Shown here: positions 1 to 9,425 of the stretch, piece by piece | Layout: every line of letters starts with the position of its first letter | Numbering within the stretch: position 1 is the first letter of the stretch | From: Blastopirellula marina | GTDB lineage: Bacteria > Planctomycetota > Planctomycetia > Pirellulales > Pirellulaceae | DNA: 64,000 bases | Assembly: GCF_002967765.1 (NCBI RefSeq) | Contig: NZ_PUHY01000015.1 | Span: 620,001-684,000 of the forward strand | Direction of reading: 5' to 3' | The notes under the pieces: generated by a model | What the model saw: the letters and a program-made list of their open reading frames with translations, nothing else | The model's database searches: none | Told to the model about the DNA's origin: nothing | Translations under genes and position numbers: made by a program

Positions 1-474
1 CAACTAGCGAACATGGGCGTGAGCCAGGTTTCGGTCCATTTGGAATCATCGACCCACCTCGATCGCACGTTGGCTCGCATTCGGGAACTTGGGATGAAGG
101 CCGGGGTCGCGATAAATCCCAGCACGCCACTCGCCGCGATCGATTATGTTCTGGAGCGAATCGACTACGTTTTGATAATGACTGTAAACCCCGGCTACGC
201 TGGGCAGGCAATGACGCCAGCTTCGCTGCGCAAGATTGCCGACTGTCGAGACTTTTTGGCGGCAAGTGGATTCGACTTGCCGATTCAAGTCGATGGGAAC
301 GTTAGCTTCGACAACATTCCTGGGATGGTCGCGGCCGGAGCTACCAATCTGGTTGCTGGAACGAGCAGTCTGTTCCATCGTTCCGCTTCGATGAATGAAA
401 ATAAAGCTCGCATGCTCGACGCAATCAAGGCAGGGCTTTCAGCCCGTGGCGAGTCTTCCATAACATCTGCTTAG
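1..474 (+). CDS. ribulose-phosphate 3-epimerase family protein (5' truncated)
   Basis: The reading frame is open from the first base, so the N-terminal part lies outside the window; the visible ATG at 13 is probably internal. The remaining 157 or so residues show the back half of a TIM barrel of the Rpe family: a VHLE-S-THL segment, AGVAINPSTPL, MTVNPGYAGQ and a VDGNVS strand carrying the late catalytic Asp. Family members epimerise C3 of ribulose 5-phosphate, or of allulose 6-phosphate (AlsE). The MTVNPGYAGQ version and the two dehydrogenases just downstream (42 and 50 bp gaps) make a role in sugar or polyol catabolism more likely than the housekeeping Calvin/pentose phosphate step. That choice is inference. 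Confidence 0.85.
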   Translation, partial: QLANMGVSQVSVHLESSTHLDRTLARIRELGMKAGVAINPSTPLAAIDYVLERIDYVLIMTVNPGYAGQAMTPASLRKIADCRDFLAASGFDLPIQVDGNVSFDNIPGMVAAGATNLVAGTSSLFHRSASMNENKARMLDAIKAGLSARGESSITSA

Positions 475-516
475 CCTCAATCGCCCCACGAAAGTTGTTC
501 AAGGTATCGGTAAAGT

Positions 517-1593
517 ATGAACCAGTCCTCGGATTCCCAGATGGAAGCAATTGTTCTGCATGGTATTGGTGATTTGCGATACGAGAAGGTTCCCGTTCCC
601 GAGGTCGAACCAGGAAAGGTCCGTGTGCGGATTGGTTTCTGTGGTGTTTGTGGATCGGATATCCCTCGCTGCTTTTCCAAAGGCACCTATTCCTTTCCAA
701 CGATCTGTGGACACGAGTTTGCTGGAACAGTTGAAGCGTGTGGTGAAGGTGTACAGCAGTTTCAGGCGGGCGATCGTGTCGCGGTGTTCCCACTACTGTG
801 GCGTGAAGATCACGCCGCTTGCGAACAAGGGAAATATGCACAATCGGACGGCTACGACTATCTTGGTTCCCGTAGCGATGGAGCATTCAGCGAGTATGTC
901 GTTGCCCCAGAACGCAATTTGATTCGCGTTCCCGAGAACGTATCTCTCGAGGAAGCTGCGATGACAGAACCAGCCGCCGTCGCGCTGCATGCCGTTCGAA
1001 GAGCAAAAGTTCGCCTCGGAGATTCGGTCGCCGTGTTTGGGCTGGGACCGATTGGCTTAATGGTAGCTCAATGGTTAAAGGCCTCCGGGGCAGGTCCTGT
1101 TCTGCTATTCGACATCCAACCCGAAAAGCTCGAGATTGCTCGTAAACTGGGCTTCGAGCATGCCTACGATAGCCGCGAAGTCAACGTCAGCGAGATCGTC
1201 GACGAACTTACTTCTGGACATGGCGTACATGTCGCGATTGAAGCTGCGGGAGTTCCTCCCACAATGCTGGCGGCAATAGAAGTCGCTCGTCGCGCTGGGA
1301 GAGTCGTTATGCTCGGAAATCCGGCTGCGGATGTCACTTTGCCGGCAACATTGATCTCGCAGGCAATGCGTCGTGAGATCGATATTCTCGGTGTGTGGAA
1401 TTCAGACTTCAGTGTTTACAGCGACGACGATGACTGGCGGACCGTATTGGCCGCCATGGCCAGCGGGATTTTGAATCTGAAACCACTCATTACGCATCGT
1501 GTTCCGCTCGTCGATGGCATCGCTGCTTTGGAAATGATGCATGCCCAGTCTGAGTTCTTTACCAAAGTGCTCATCCATCCAGAGTCGAAGTAA
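517..1593 (+). CDS. medium-chain dehydrogenase, galactitol-1-phosphate/sorbitol dehydrogenase-like
   Basis: A 358-residue MDR-superfamily alcohol dehydrogenase. The catalytic zinc site is intact: CGVCGSD carries the first Cys and GHEFAG the His-Glu pair. A Rossmann motif (VFGLGPIGLM) binds NAD(P). Overall pattern, including YDYLGSRSDG, resembles GatD. The structural-zinc lobe is degenerate: where GatD-type enzymes carry four Cys after PLL, this protein has R, H, C and S, so only one Cys remains. It sits between the epimerase and a second MDR gene with short gaps, suggesting a polyol/sugar-phosphate oxidation operon. Substrate is not determinable from sequence. Confidence 0.85.
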   Translation: MNQSSDSQMEAIVLHGIGDLRYEKVPVPEVEPGKVRVRIGFCGVCGSDIPRCFSKGTYSFPTICGHEFAGTVEACGEGVQQFQAGDRVAVFPLLWREDHAACEQGKYAQSDGYDYLGSRSDGAFSEYVVAPERNLIRVPENVSLEEAAMTEPAAVALHAVRRAKVRLGDSVAVFGLGPIGLMVAQWLKASGAGPVLLFDIQPEKLEIARKLGFEHAYDSREVNVSEIVDELTSGHGVHVAIEAAGVPPTMLAAIEVARRAGRVVMLGNPAADVTLPATLISQAMRREIDILGVWNSDFSVYSDDDDWRTVLAAMASGILNLKPLITHRVPLVDGIAALEMMHAQSEFFTKVLIHPESK

Positions 1594-1643
1594 ACGGCTT
1601 ACTCCGCCCCCCATTCACGCAACACTCTTTCTGTCGAGCTACG

Positions 1644-2747
1644 ATGAAATCGCAAGTTCAATACCTTGATCAACCTGGCGGTCAGTTCACAATTTCCGAG
1701 CAAGAGCTAGGCCAACCTGGCCCTGGTGAAATTCGGTTAAAGACGGTGACGACTTCGGTTTGCCAGTCCGACGTGGTGATCTACAAGCAAGGATTACCAC
1801 GTATTAAGAAGTGGCCCGCGATTCTTCTTCACGAAGCGGCATGTGTGGTTGATGAAGTTGGCGAGGGCGTCACACAATTCGAACCTGGCGATCTCGTTGG
1901 GCTCGGCTGTGATATTCCCTGTGGTGACGAGTCGTGTATTTATTGCGGCGAAAATGGGACAGGTGATTGGACGAGTTGTCCCAATACCTGGGCCACCGGT
2001 CACGAGTTTGATGGCTTCGCTCGTTCGCACGCGATCTTACCGGCTTGGTTTGTAAAGTACGGCCCGATCGTCAAGTTCCCCCAGGGGTTTAACCCTTCGC
2101 ATGCTTGCCAGTTGGAGCCGCTGGCTTGCTGCTTAGAAGGAATGACGCGCGTTAACCATTGCATCGAAAACCGAATCGTCGTTCTGATCGGAGCTGGCTC
2201 GCAAAGCACTTACGCCCTTCAATGTGCCCAAGCGATGAACGCCCGGAAGATCATCGTTATCAACCGTGGCCAAGAACGGCTCGAACGTGTGTTACGCGAC
2301 TTCGGTGGGCCGAACGTTGTCGGGGTTCGTTGGGACGAGAACGTCGTCGAGAACGTTTACAAGGAATGCCAACCCTTCAACGAGCCTCATTTCGTGATGG
2401 TAAATGCCCCCGTTGCGGCTGGCTACGAGTTAGCACCAAAGCTGATGGGCTACGGCACGGTGATGGATGCCCATGCTGGCGTGAAGGGAGCGAGTGGCAA
2501 GCCGCGTTTGGCACACGAAGTCGATCTTAACAACGACATCCATTATCGATTGCAATGTTATCAGGCGACCCACGGTTCCAGTATGCGGGGGATCCGCCTG
2601 GCCCATAGGTTTCTCTCGGAAGGTCGCTTGCCGAAGATCGACCTGATGACCAATGATACCGAGCGATTCGGCCAAAACGACATCGAAGCCGCGATTCATC
2701 GGGCTGCCGATTCAGATAGCCTCAAGGTAATCGTTCACTGGGACTAA
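1644..2747 (+). CDS. zinc-binding dehydrogenase, sorbose-1-phosphate reductase-like MDR
   Basis: A 367-residue MDR protein, third gene of the apparent sugar operon. The N-terminal GroES-like fold is visible (VCQSDVV with the catalytic-type Cys, LLHEAACVVDEVGEGV, then FEPGDLVGLG). A Cys-rich loop follows (CDIPCGDESCIYCGE and a later CP), which could hold a structural zinc. The nucleotide fold begins at VLIGAGSQSTYALQCAQ. The His-Glu pair of the zinc site reads HEAA. Its partner enzymes suggest oxidation or reduction of a sugar alcohol or its phosphate; the exact substrate is unknown. Its stop codon overlaps the stop of the convergent giant gene by 4 bp. Confidence 0.8.
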   Translation: MKSQVQYLDQPGGQFTISEQELGQPGPGEIRLKTVTTSVCQSDVVIYKQGLPRIKKWPAILLHEAACVVDEVGEGVTQFEPGDLVGLGCDIPCGDESCIYCGENGTGDWTSCPNTWATGHEFDGFARSHAILPAWFVKYGPIVKFPQGFNPSHACQLEPLACCLEGMTRVNHCIENRIVVLIGAGSQSTYALQCAQAMNARKIIVINRGQERLERVLRDFGGPNVVGVRWDENVVENVYKECQPFNEPHFVMVNAPVAAGYELAPKLMGYGTVMDAHAGVKGASGKPRLAHEVDLNNDIHYRLQCYQATHGSSMRGIRLAHRFLSEGRLPKIDLMTNDTERFGQNDIEAAIHRAADSDSLKVIVHWD

Positions 2748-5700
2748 CGTTTCGGCAAAGGCGATTTGAGGAATTCAAGCAAGTCGGCCATTTCGTCAAG
2801 TGAAATCTCCTTTTCCAAACCGCTGGGCATCAACGACTGATCGCTGGTTTGAAAGAGGTCGATTTCACTTCGCGGAATTTCCTGCGACTTTCCATCGGCG
2901 GTTTGCAGGATGACGGAGTGAGCGGTCTCTTTGCTGACGATTCCGCTGTACGATTGGCCGCTGGACGTCAGGATCTGACTGGCCGCATACTTCGGTTCGA
3001 CTTTGCCACTAGGGTCGAGGATATCGTATAGGATGGCCTCGCGCGGACGATTCAGCGAATCTGCTAAATCAGGGCCGACCGTGGCTCCTCCTGGTTCGGA
3101 AGGGGCATGGCACTTGGCACATTGCTTTTGAAAGACAGCTCGCCCAGCTAGTGGGCTGCCGATGGTATGAGTTGCTGATTCGTATTTGGCCAACACGGCG
3201 GCACGATCTGTGGAAGCGGCCTGACCAAACAGTTCTTCAGCCTGTTTACGGATCGCTTCGCTCGGGTGTTTACGAATTTGTGCTTGTTGGTCGAGGCTGA
3301 TCAGCTTCGCTGGAATATCGCCCGCGCGGACTTTCTCTAAGACAAGTTCAATACCAATTGGTTGACGCAAGAGCAGTGTCAACGTGGTTGCTTTGGATGA
3401 CGGTCCCATATCTTGCCAGATGTTCAGGAGGACTCGACCTCGTTTCTCGGTGAGGCCAGTTGCCAATCCGGAAATCGCCGCTTGTTGAACTAGCGGCGGC
3501 ACTTGCGGCATGCATAACTTGGCCAGAAGTCGATCATTCTTCTGTGAGCACTTTGCCATTAGAAAAATGGCGTCGCGACGATCTTCATCAGAACGGGTAT
3601 CGTCGCCCGCGATCGCAACCAACTGCTGAAAGAACTCTTGACGTCGCGGTTCGGACGAGGCGAAAAGGTGATCCAACTTCGTTCGGCCATTCAATCCCTC
3701 TGCCAAGCCAGACATGGCTGTGTGTTGTCTTTGTTGACTGGGAATTGCTGAAATGGTGGCCACTGCTGTGGCAAGCTCTTGCGGATCATGTCGCGTCCCG
3801 ATGACTTTCGTCAAGCGGCGAATTAATTCGTCGCTTGGGTTTTGTCCGACGACGACGTTAGCGAGTACCGCGCCAGAACAAGTTTCCGTCGCGGTCAGAA
3901 GTGCGTCGATGAAGTCACTATCGCTACCGTCGCGGGCGGCAAGTTGCGACAACGTTTTGATGCGAGTCGGATCGTCCGTTGTTCCCAATGCCAAGGCCAG
4001 CTGATATCGAACCCAACGATTATCATCGTCAACTCGTGCGAATGTGGCTTGGCGGAGTGCTGAATCGCCCTCCCAATAGTTCGCTGCAAGGCGAACAGCA
4101 GCGGCCCGAACCTGGGGAGACTTATCCTTCAGCGCGGTAAGTAAGGTCGCTCGATCGAGTTGGCCGATCCCTTCGAGTGTCCAAAGAGCGTGAAGCCTGG
4201 CAAACGCAGAGCGACTTGTCTCGACCAGAGACTGAAGCGCTGGTGCCGCTTCGGTGGACTGAGTTTCGACCAATTGCTGTTGAGCTATTCGCCGCTTCCA
4301 GCCGTTGGGGCTTTCCAGCATCACCACGAGATCGCTTAATTTCTCAGGAGCTTCGTAGGCTGGCAATCGTTTGAGCTTCTCAGGCACAATCCGCCAGATA
4401 CGTCCGCGATCTTCTCCGGCTCGCCAATCAAGTTTAGCGGCGATTTCCGGCGGGAGAAACTTCGGGTGCTCGACCCATAAACGATACATGTCAGCCAAAT
4501 ATAGCATGCCGTCGGGACCGTTCGCCAAACTGGCAGGACGAAACCATGTATCGGTTGCGGCTAGGAAGTCAGCATCTTCGCGTGCCCGCCTCGAAGTTAG
4601 TTTCGCACCGTTTCGCGTCACGATGGCACGTGTTACCAAGTGTCCGATCGGTTCGCAAGCGAACACGCTATCGACCATTTTGTTGCCCAGGCCATCACCG
4701 ACGTAGGCGGTCGTGCCACATGCCGAAGTATGCGTTCCGGCGTGCGAGAGCCAATTGCTTTTCATGGCAACGAGAGGAAACACTTTAGAATCGCCGCCCG
4801 ACGGAGCGACATCGTATTGAATGCCTCGGATCGCGGCGAACTTGTTTCGGGCAGCTTCTTCATCGGTCATCGTCGTGGCGATGATTGGATTTCGGTTGGT
4901 CGCGAAAAGGCGATCGCCCCAGGCCGTGATTGTGTTGCCATACTGCCCGGTCCCGCTCGCTGCACCAAATTCGTAGGTTAGGGGATCGAACCAGAATTCT
5001 TCTCGCGGCAGCTTAGTCGGCTTTGTTTGATTAGGCCCGATCACATTGCCGACACCGTAATTCAAATAGATCCGATTATCCAAACCCCAGCGTGGACAAC
5101 CGATTTGCATCTGGGGATGGGCAGGCTGAAATCCGCTGAACAGCGTTTCACGGACATCGGCCTGGCCATCGTCGTCGGTATCTTTCAACAGCAAAATCTC
5201 GGTCTGGGCACAGGCAAGAATCCCGCCAGCATGCGGCATCAAACTATGACAGAAGTTTAGCTTGTCGGCAAAGAGCTGACGCTTATCCATCCGCCCATCG
5301 CCATCAGTGTCTTCCAGGCAGACGATTCGTGAAAGAGGTGTTGTCGAGCCATCTTCGGGACCGATCGGGTAGTCGCCATACTCCGCGACGAACATCCGTC
5401 CTTTCACGTCGAAGGCGATCGCGACCGGATCTTTCACAAGCGGTTCGGCGGCTACGAGCTCGATTCGATAACCAGGCTCAATTTGAAACGAAGCCAATTC
5501 CTCTTCAGGCGAACGCGGAGGTGGTGTCTTATCGTCCACCCAGTGCCGACCTCCTTTGGTCATCTCATCCGCACTCAGTTTCGGAGCAGACCCGGAATTC
5601 GATTTCGTACCATCGTCAGCAAGTTGCTTCAACTCTTCGGGCTTCAAAGCTCGATTGAACAAGGCAACTTCATCCAGACGCCCTTCCCAACTATCTTGAT

Positions 5701-7684
5701 CGGTCGATTGCCCGCCGATGTAAATCGTATTGTCGACGCTTGGAATCTCAGCGTCGGCCTCGATTTCTGTCTCACCATTAAGCAACACCCGGACGGTTTT
5801 ACCTTCGCGAACGATCGCAACTTGATCCCACGTCCAGCGGGTGAGCGGGGTCTTGCCGTATTTGCGAGATGTTTCATCGTCACCAATTTGCAGGACGAGC
5901 TTGCCTGAGTGTTCCCCTTGACCAGCTAAGCCGACATGCAAACCGCGAGAGAATAACCAACCTGCGATGGGGCGAGCGTCGAGATCGATGCCGTTCCAGC
6001 ACCAAAGCGTTGCCGTGAAGTTGTCTTTTAGCTCTGGAACCTGGGCGACGAGACGTCCACCAGCGAAGTGAGCGGCTCGGTTAAGATGCCCATCGGTCGC
6101 CAGCGATGGGCCGTCGGCACCCTCCAGGTAGAAGACGATTCCTTCCTCGAACGACGCCGATGGTTTGCTTTTCGTTACATCATAGACTTCTGGACCATCC
6201 ATGTCGTCGAGCGGGAAATAGCGGACTGGCTTCAGTCCTTCAATTGTCGCGGCCATTTTGCTGGCCGGGGGCAGGGCAGGGCGTTGCGTTTCGCCAGTAG
6301 CTTTCTCAAGCAGTTTTACGCTGGCTTCCACGATCTTCGGTTCGGCCGTCGTTTCCAGCCCCGCGGAACGAGCGGCCCAAGTATTGTAGCCGCCTAGGAC
6401 GTGCTGTTCCGGTGGTGGAATATATCCATCGCCCCCGTTGGCTAACTCGATGACCATCGTCTTTTCAAACGGGCTGCGGGTTTTCAGTTTCAAACCGGTC
6501 AACGCATACGTTTCATTCGGCGTTGTGGCAATCGCGATCGGGCCGACTCTGATTGCTTGCAGTACGATTTCAGTCGATTGTCGTTCGTGCAGGATCAACT
6601 GCTCTAACGCGTAAACCTCTTCCCGCGTCTTCGGCGGTCGGTCTCCCATTGCCTCGACGATTTGCTTAGCTTGGGACAATCGTTTCTCATCGGGGACTCT
6701 GTATTTGAGCGGCATTCGAGTTTCCGCCATGTTTAGAGGAGCGTCAGTTTCGTATTCGATCCCCTCCAACGCCTCCTTGGTTTTGGCGATCATGCCGTCG
6801 ACGAAACCATCGAATGTCTGATTCGTGCCGTTACGGTAGTCGACTCGCCATATATCACCACTGCAGCCGTGCGACATCACGGCGACAAAAGGTGGCTCGT
6901 CGTCCTGATGTTTTGTAGCGAGCTCCTGCTCCAACTTCTTGCAGTAAGCTCCAAAATAGTCAGCGGCGCCACCACCTCCGAAGTAGTGCATTGAAAAGTT
7001 CGATAACACGGCGATTGGTTTGCCGTCGAGCGACTGGAACGAAATCACGGCGAGTTCAGGATCTTCCGGCCCTGATTCGCCGGTGACGTTTTCCATGTTG
7101 TTCTTTGCCGTGTGCATGCTGGCTCGTACGGTCTTTTCGCCAAATGGGTCAGCTTGCATTTGATCAGGACGCAAAATCCAACGCCGCAGCGCCGTAAACT
7201 GATTGGCGTCGACGGATCCCCAACCCACCTTCGCTGGCGCGAGATTCTTTTCGGCGGTAATGATTGCCTCGGCCAGCTTGATGCGAAGATAGGGGATGTA
7301 AGTCTCGTCTGCTGGTGTTCCGAGTGCTCCCATCGAGGATGGCGCAGTGTGTGTATGAGTTGCCGAGATCATCATGTGATCGGTTTCGATTTCGGTGCGC
7401 TCTGCCGCCAACTTCTTCGCACTATCGATGAGATCTTTGGGTAGCATGCAGCTATCGGTAACGACCATGGCGATACGCTGCTTTCCGTCATCGAGTACGA
7501 TCGCGCGAGCGTAGATTTCCGTTGGCTCGCCAGAACGTGGAAAGAACCCACCGTTGATCAAAACGGGAAACTTCTGCGGTGTCACATCGATCGCCGCCGC
7601 ACCAACTTTCAGTTCGGCATGAAGCGAAGAATACGATGCGAAGACGAAGAGAAGCGTAAGAAGAGTGAGGCGTACCTGAGGCAT
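2744..7684 (-). CDS. exported neutral ceramidase-like / LamG / PVC dehydrogenase / cytochrome c fusion
   Basis: A 1646-residue exported protein with at least four parts. Residues 1-23 are a signal peptide (cut after LHA). Residues 24 to about 470 resemble neutral/alkaline ceramidase: VGAAAIDVTP, TDSCMLP, a metal-binding ATHTHTAPS at 108-116 and SHGCSGDIWR at 271-280. Residues 488-690 look like a LamG/concanavalin-like lectin fold ending in GRLDEVALFNRAL. From about 735 comes a PVC-type membrane-bound dehydrogenase propeller (PGYRIELVAAEPLV, DTDGDGRMD), then HEAT-like helices near 1130-1480. A haem-binding CAKCH at 1522-1526 lies in a terminal cytochrome c/haem-binding segment. Such fusions are typical of planctomycetes and are thought to act in periplasmic breakdown of glycans or lipids; the substrate here is unknown. 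The combined architecture is unusually long. Confidence 0.85.
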   Translation of the reverse strand: MPQVRLTLLTLLFVFASYSSLHAELKVGAAAIDVTPQKFPVLINGGFFPRSGEPTEIYARAIVLDDGKQRIAMVVTDSCMLPKDLIDSAKKLAAERTEIETDHMMISATHTHTAPSSMGALGTPADETYIPYLRIKLAEAIITAEKNLAPAKVGWGSVDANQFTALRRWILRPDQMQADPFGEKTVRASMHTAKNNMENVTGESGPEDPELAVISFQSLDGKPIAVLSNFSMHYFGGGGAADYFGAYCKKLEQELATKHQDDEPPFVAVMSHGCSGDIWRVDYRNGTNQTFDGFVDGMIAKTKEALEGIEYETDAPLNMAETRMPLKYRVPDEKRLSQAKQIVEAMGDRPPKTREEVYALEQLILHERQSTEIVLQAIRVGPIAIATTPNETYALTGLKLKTRSPFEKTMVIELANGGDGYIPPPEQHVLGGYNTWAARSAGLETTAEPKIVEASVKLLEKATGETQRPALPPASKMAATIEGLKPVRYFPLDDMDGPEVYDVTKSKPSASFEEGIVFYLEGADGPSLATDGHLNRAAHFAGGRLVAQVPELKDNFTATLWCWNGIDLDARPIAGWLFSRGLHVGLAGQGEHSGKLVLQIGDDETSRKYGKTPLTRWTWDQVAIVREGKTVRVLLNGETEIEADAEIPSVDNTIYIGGQSTDQDSWEGRLDEVALFNRALKPEELKQLADDGTKSNSGSAPKLSADEMTKGGRHWVDDKTPPPRSPEEELASFQIEPGYRIELVAAEPLVKDPVAIAFDVKGRMFVAEYGDYPIGPEDGSTTPLSRIVCLEDTDGDGRMDKRQLFADKLNFCHSLMPHAGGILACAQTEILLLKDTDDDGQADVRETLFSGFQPAHPQMQIGCPRWGLDNRIYLNYGVGNVIGPNQTKPTKLPREEFWFDPLTYEFGAASGTGQYGNTITAWGDRLFATNRNPIIATTMTDEEAARNKFAAIRGIQYDVAPSGGDSKVFPLVAMKSNWLSHAGTHTSACGTTAYVGDGLGNKMVDSVFACEPIGHLVTRAIVTRNGAKLTSRRAREDADFLAATDTWFRPASLANGPDGMLYLADMYRLWVEHPKFLPPEIAAKLDWRAGEDRGRIWRIVPEKLKRLPAYEAPEKLSDLVVMLESPNGWKRRIAQQQLVETQSTEAAPALQSLVETSRSAFARLHALWTLEGIGQLDRATLLTALKDKSPQVRAAAVRLAANYWEGDSALRQATFARVDDDNRWVRYQLALALGTTDDPTRIKTLSQLAARDGSDSDFIDALLTATETCSGAVLANVVVGQNPSDELIRRLTKVIGTRHDPQELATAVATISAIPSQQRQHTAMSGLAEGLNGRTKLDHLFASSEPRRQEFFQQLVAIAGDDTRSDEDRRDAIFLMAKCSQKNDRLLAKLCMPQVPPLVQQAAISGLATGLTEKRGRVLLNIWQDMGPSSKATTLTLLLRQPIGIELVLEKVRAGDIPAKLISLDQQAQIRKHPSEAIRKQAEELFGQAASTDRAAVLAKYESATHTIGSPLAGRAVFQKQCAKCHAPSEPGGATVGPDLADSLNRPREAILYDILDPSGKVEPKYAASQILTSSGQSYSGIVSKETAHSVILQTADGKSQEIPRSEIDLFQTSDQSLMPSGLEKEISLDEMADLLEFLKSPLPKR

Positions 7685-7913
7685 CAGGAAACTCCGGCGG
7701 GACGAAGGAAGGTGGGATCGCGAATGGAATTCGCGAACTCAATATGCCACGACTTTCCGTCGAAGGCAAACATTCTTCTGCCGACGGTCACAAAATGTGA
7801 TGCCACGTGATATGTTGACCGCTAGTTTTTGCCAAGGTATGGTCAAATGGCCCAACAAATGAGGGGCATGAATTCTCAAACTTGGCCTTTTCCTCCCACC
7901 ACGGCGAATTCTC

Positions 7914-9308
7914 ATGTCGCAATTGAATAATACCTTTGCTCGCTGGTTGCTTTCCCGTTTGAGGCTTGTCGGGGCGGTCTTACTTGCTGGAATCGCAATT
8001 GGCTGGGCCGTGGGCGCCGATGCATTGTGGCGCGATCCGGCGCTCGGTCATAAGCTCGATACCACGATTCAGACGTTTGGCGTGAGTCGCAACGGCAACG
8101 ATGACGATACCGCCGCATTGCAACGAATGATCGATTCCGGCATCGGAAGTATTGCGTTACCGCGCGGGACTTATCGAATCACACAGCCTCTGGTGATCGA
8201 TCTCGACAAAGTTGGCGTAACTTCAGTTGTCGGCGATGGGACGCCGCGGATTGTCATGGAAGGAATAGGTCCGGCGATAAAATTCATCGGAACGCATGAG
8301 GGAAGTGCCGATCCCAAAACGGTCAAAGATAACGTTTGGCGGCGACAACGAATGCCGATCGTAGAAGGGATTGAAATTGTTGGCGCCAATAATCTTGCTG
8401 ATGGAATTGAAGCCGTAAAGACGATGCAGCTAACGATCTCGAATGTGGTTATTCGCCATGTACGACACGCCGTTCACTTAACCCAACGCAATCGAAACGT
8501 CGCAATCGTTGGATGTCATTTCTATGAGAACCGAGGTGTGGGGGTCTTTCTGGATGATGTAAACCTGCACCAGATCAACATCACTGGAACGCACATCAGC
8601 TACAATCAAGGCGGCGGTGTTGTTTCCTACAAAGGAAATACCCGCAATATTCAAATCAGCGGATGCGATATCGAAGGGAATGTAAAGAATGTGTTGATCG
8701 ATAGCGGTGGAACCAAGTATGGGACCGCCGAAGTGGCAATTACTGGTTGTACATTGCAGCATTCAGGTGGGTCTGAGTCGGCTAACGTTCGTTACATCGG
8801 TGCCGATTCCGATGGGGAACGTTGTTGGGGATTGGTAACGATTGCCAATAATATCATCAGCGATGTCGAAACCAACATCGATATTCAAAAGGCTCGTGAT
8901 GTCGTCATCACAGGCAACACGATTTCTAGTGGGTACAAGTACAACTTACGAGTTGAGGACAGTGCTAACGTCGTTGTTGGGCCAAATGCGATGGGGCGAA
9001 ACGCTCCGTACAAAGATGACGATACCTGTGACAATAGTGTCCTATTTCGAAATTGCGAAGATACCACAATCAACGGATTACATGTCCATCGCGTGTTACG
9101 ATCGGAGGCGGGGATCATACTCGATCATTGTCGTCGTATTCACTTGACCGGTTGTACCGTCTTGGATTGTGATAATGCAGGTATCCTTCTCAACGAAGTC
9201 GAAGACAGCATGATTTCCGGGAATTTGTTGTCGAATACCAGCGGCAATGGCGACAAGTGGCAGGCGTTGGAAGTGGTAGGTGGCAAAGGTAACGTGGTCG
9301 TGCCCTGA
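7914..9308 (+). CDS. exported right-handed parallel beta-helix protein
   Basis: A 464-residue protein with an N-terminal hydrophobic segment (about residues 17-38) that may be a signal peptide or anchor. The body starts with a pectate-lyase-3-like entry (DDTAALQRMIDSG, then ALPRGTYRI) and continues in short repeating strands with turns such as ITGTHISYN, ISGCDIEGN, ITGCTLQ, ITGNTISSG, LTGCTVLDC and ISGNLLSN. This is the signature of a right-handed beta-helix as found in polysaccharide lyases, hydrolases and epimerases. No catalytic residues can be assigned safely. It is divergently placed from the ceramidase-like fusion with a 229-bp gap, so the two could share a control region. Confidence 0.8.
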   Translation: MSQLNNTFARWLLSRLRLVGAVLLAGIAIGWAVGADALWRDPALGHKLDTTIQTFGVSRNGNDDDTAALQRMIDSGIGSIALPRGTYRITQPLVIDLDKVGVTSVVGDGTPRIVMEGIGPAIKFIGTHEGSADPKTVKDNVWRRQRMPIVEGIEIVGANNLADGIEAVKTMQLTISNVVIRHVRHAVHLTQRNRNVAIVGCHFYENRGVGVFLDDVNLHQINITGTHISYNQGGGVVSYKGNTRNIQISGCDIEGNVKNVLIDSGGTKYGTAEVAITGCTLQHSGGSESANVRYIGADSDGERCWGLVTIANNIISDVETNIDIQKARDVVITGNTISSGYKYNLRVEDSANVVVGPNAMGRNAPYKDDDTCDNSVLFRNCEDTTINGLHVHRVLRSEAGIILDHCRRIHLTGCTVLDCDNAGILLNEVEDSMISGNLLSNTSGNGDKWQALEVVGGKGNVVVP

Positions 9309-9425
9309 AGGAAGTCTGATTGTTGCTTTCCCCCGCATTCTGGTCATGCCGGGAAACCTTGGGAATGCTAAACTACCAGAAGCGTACCTACGAGTTTTGC
9401 ATCCAATGCGGGAAAGTCTGTAGTC

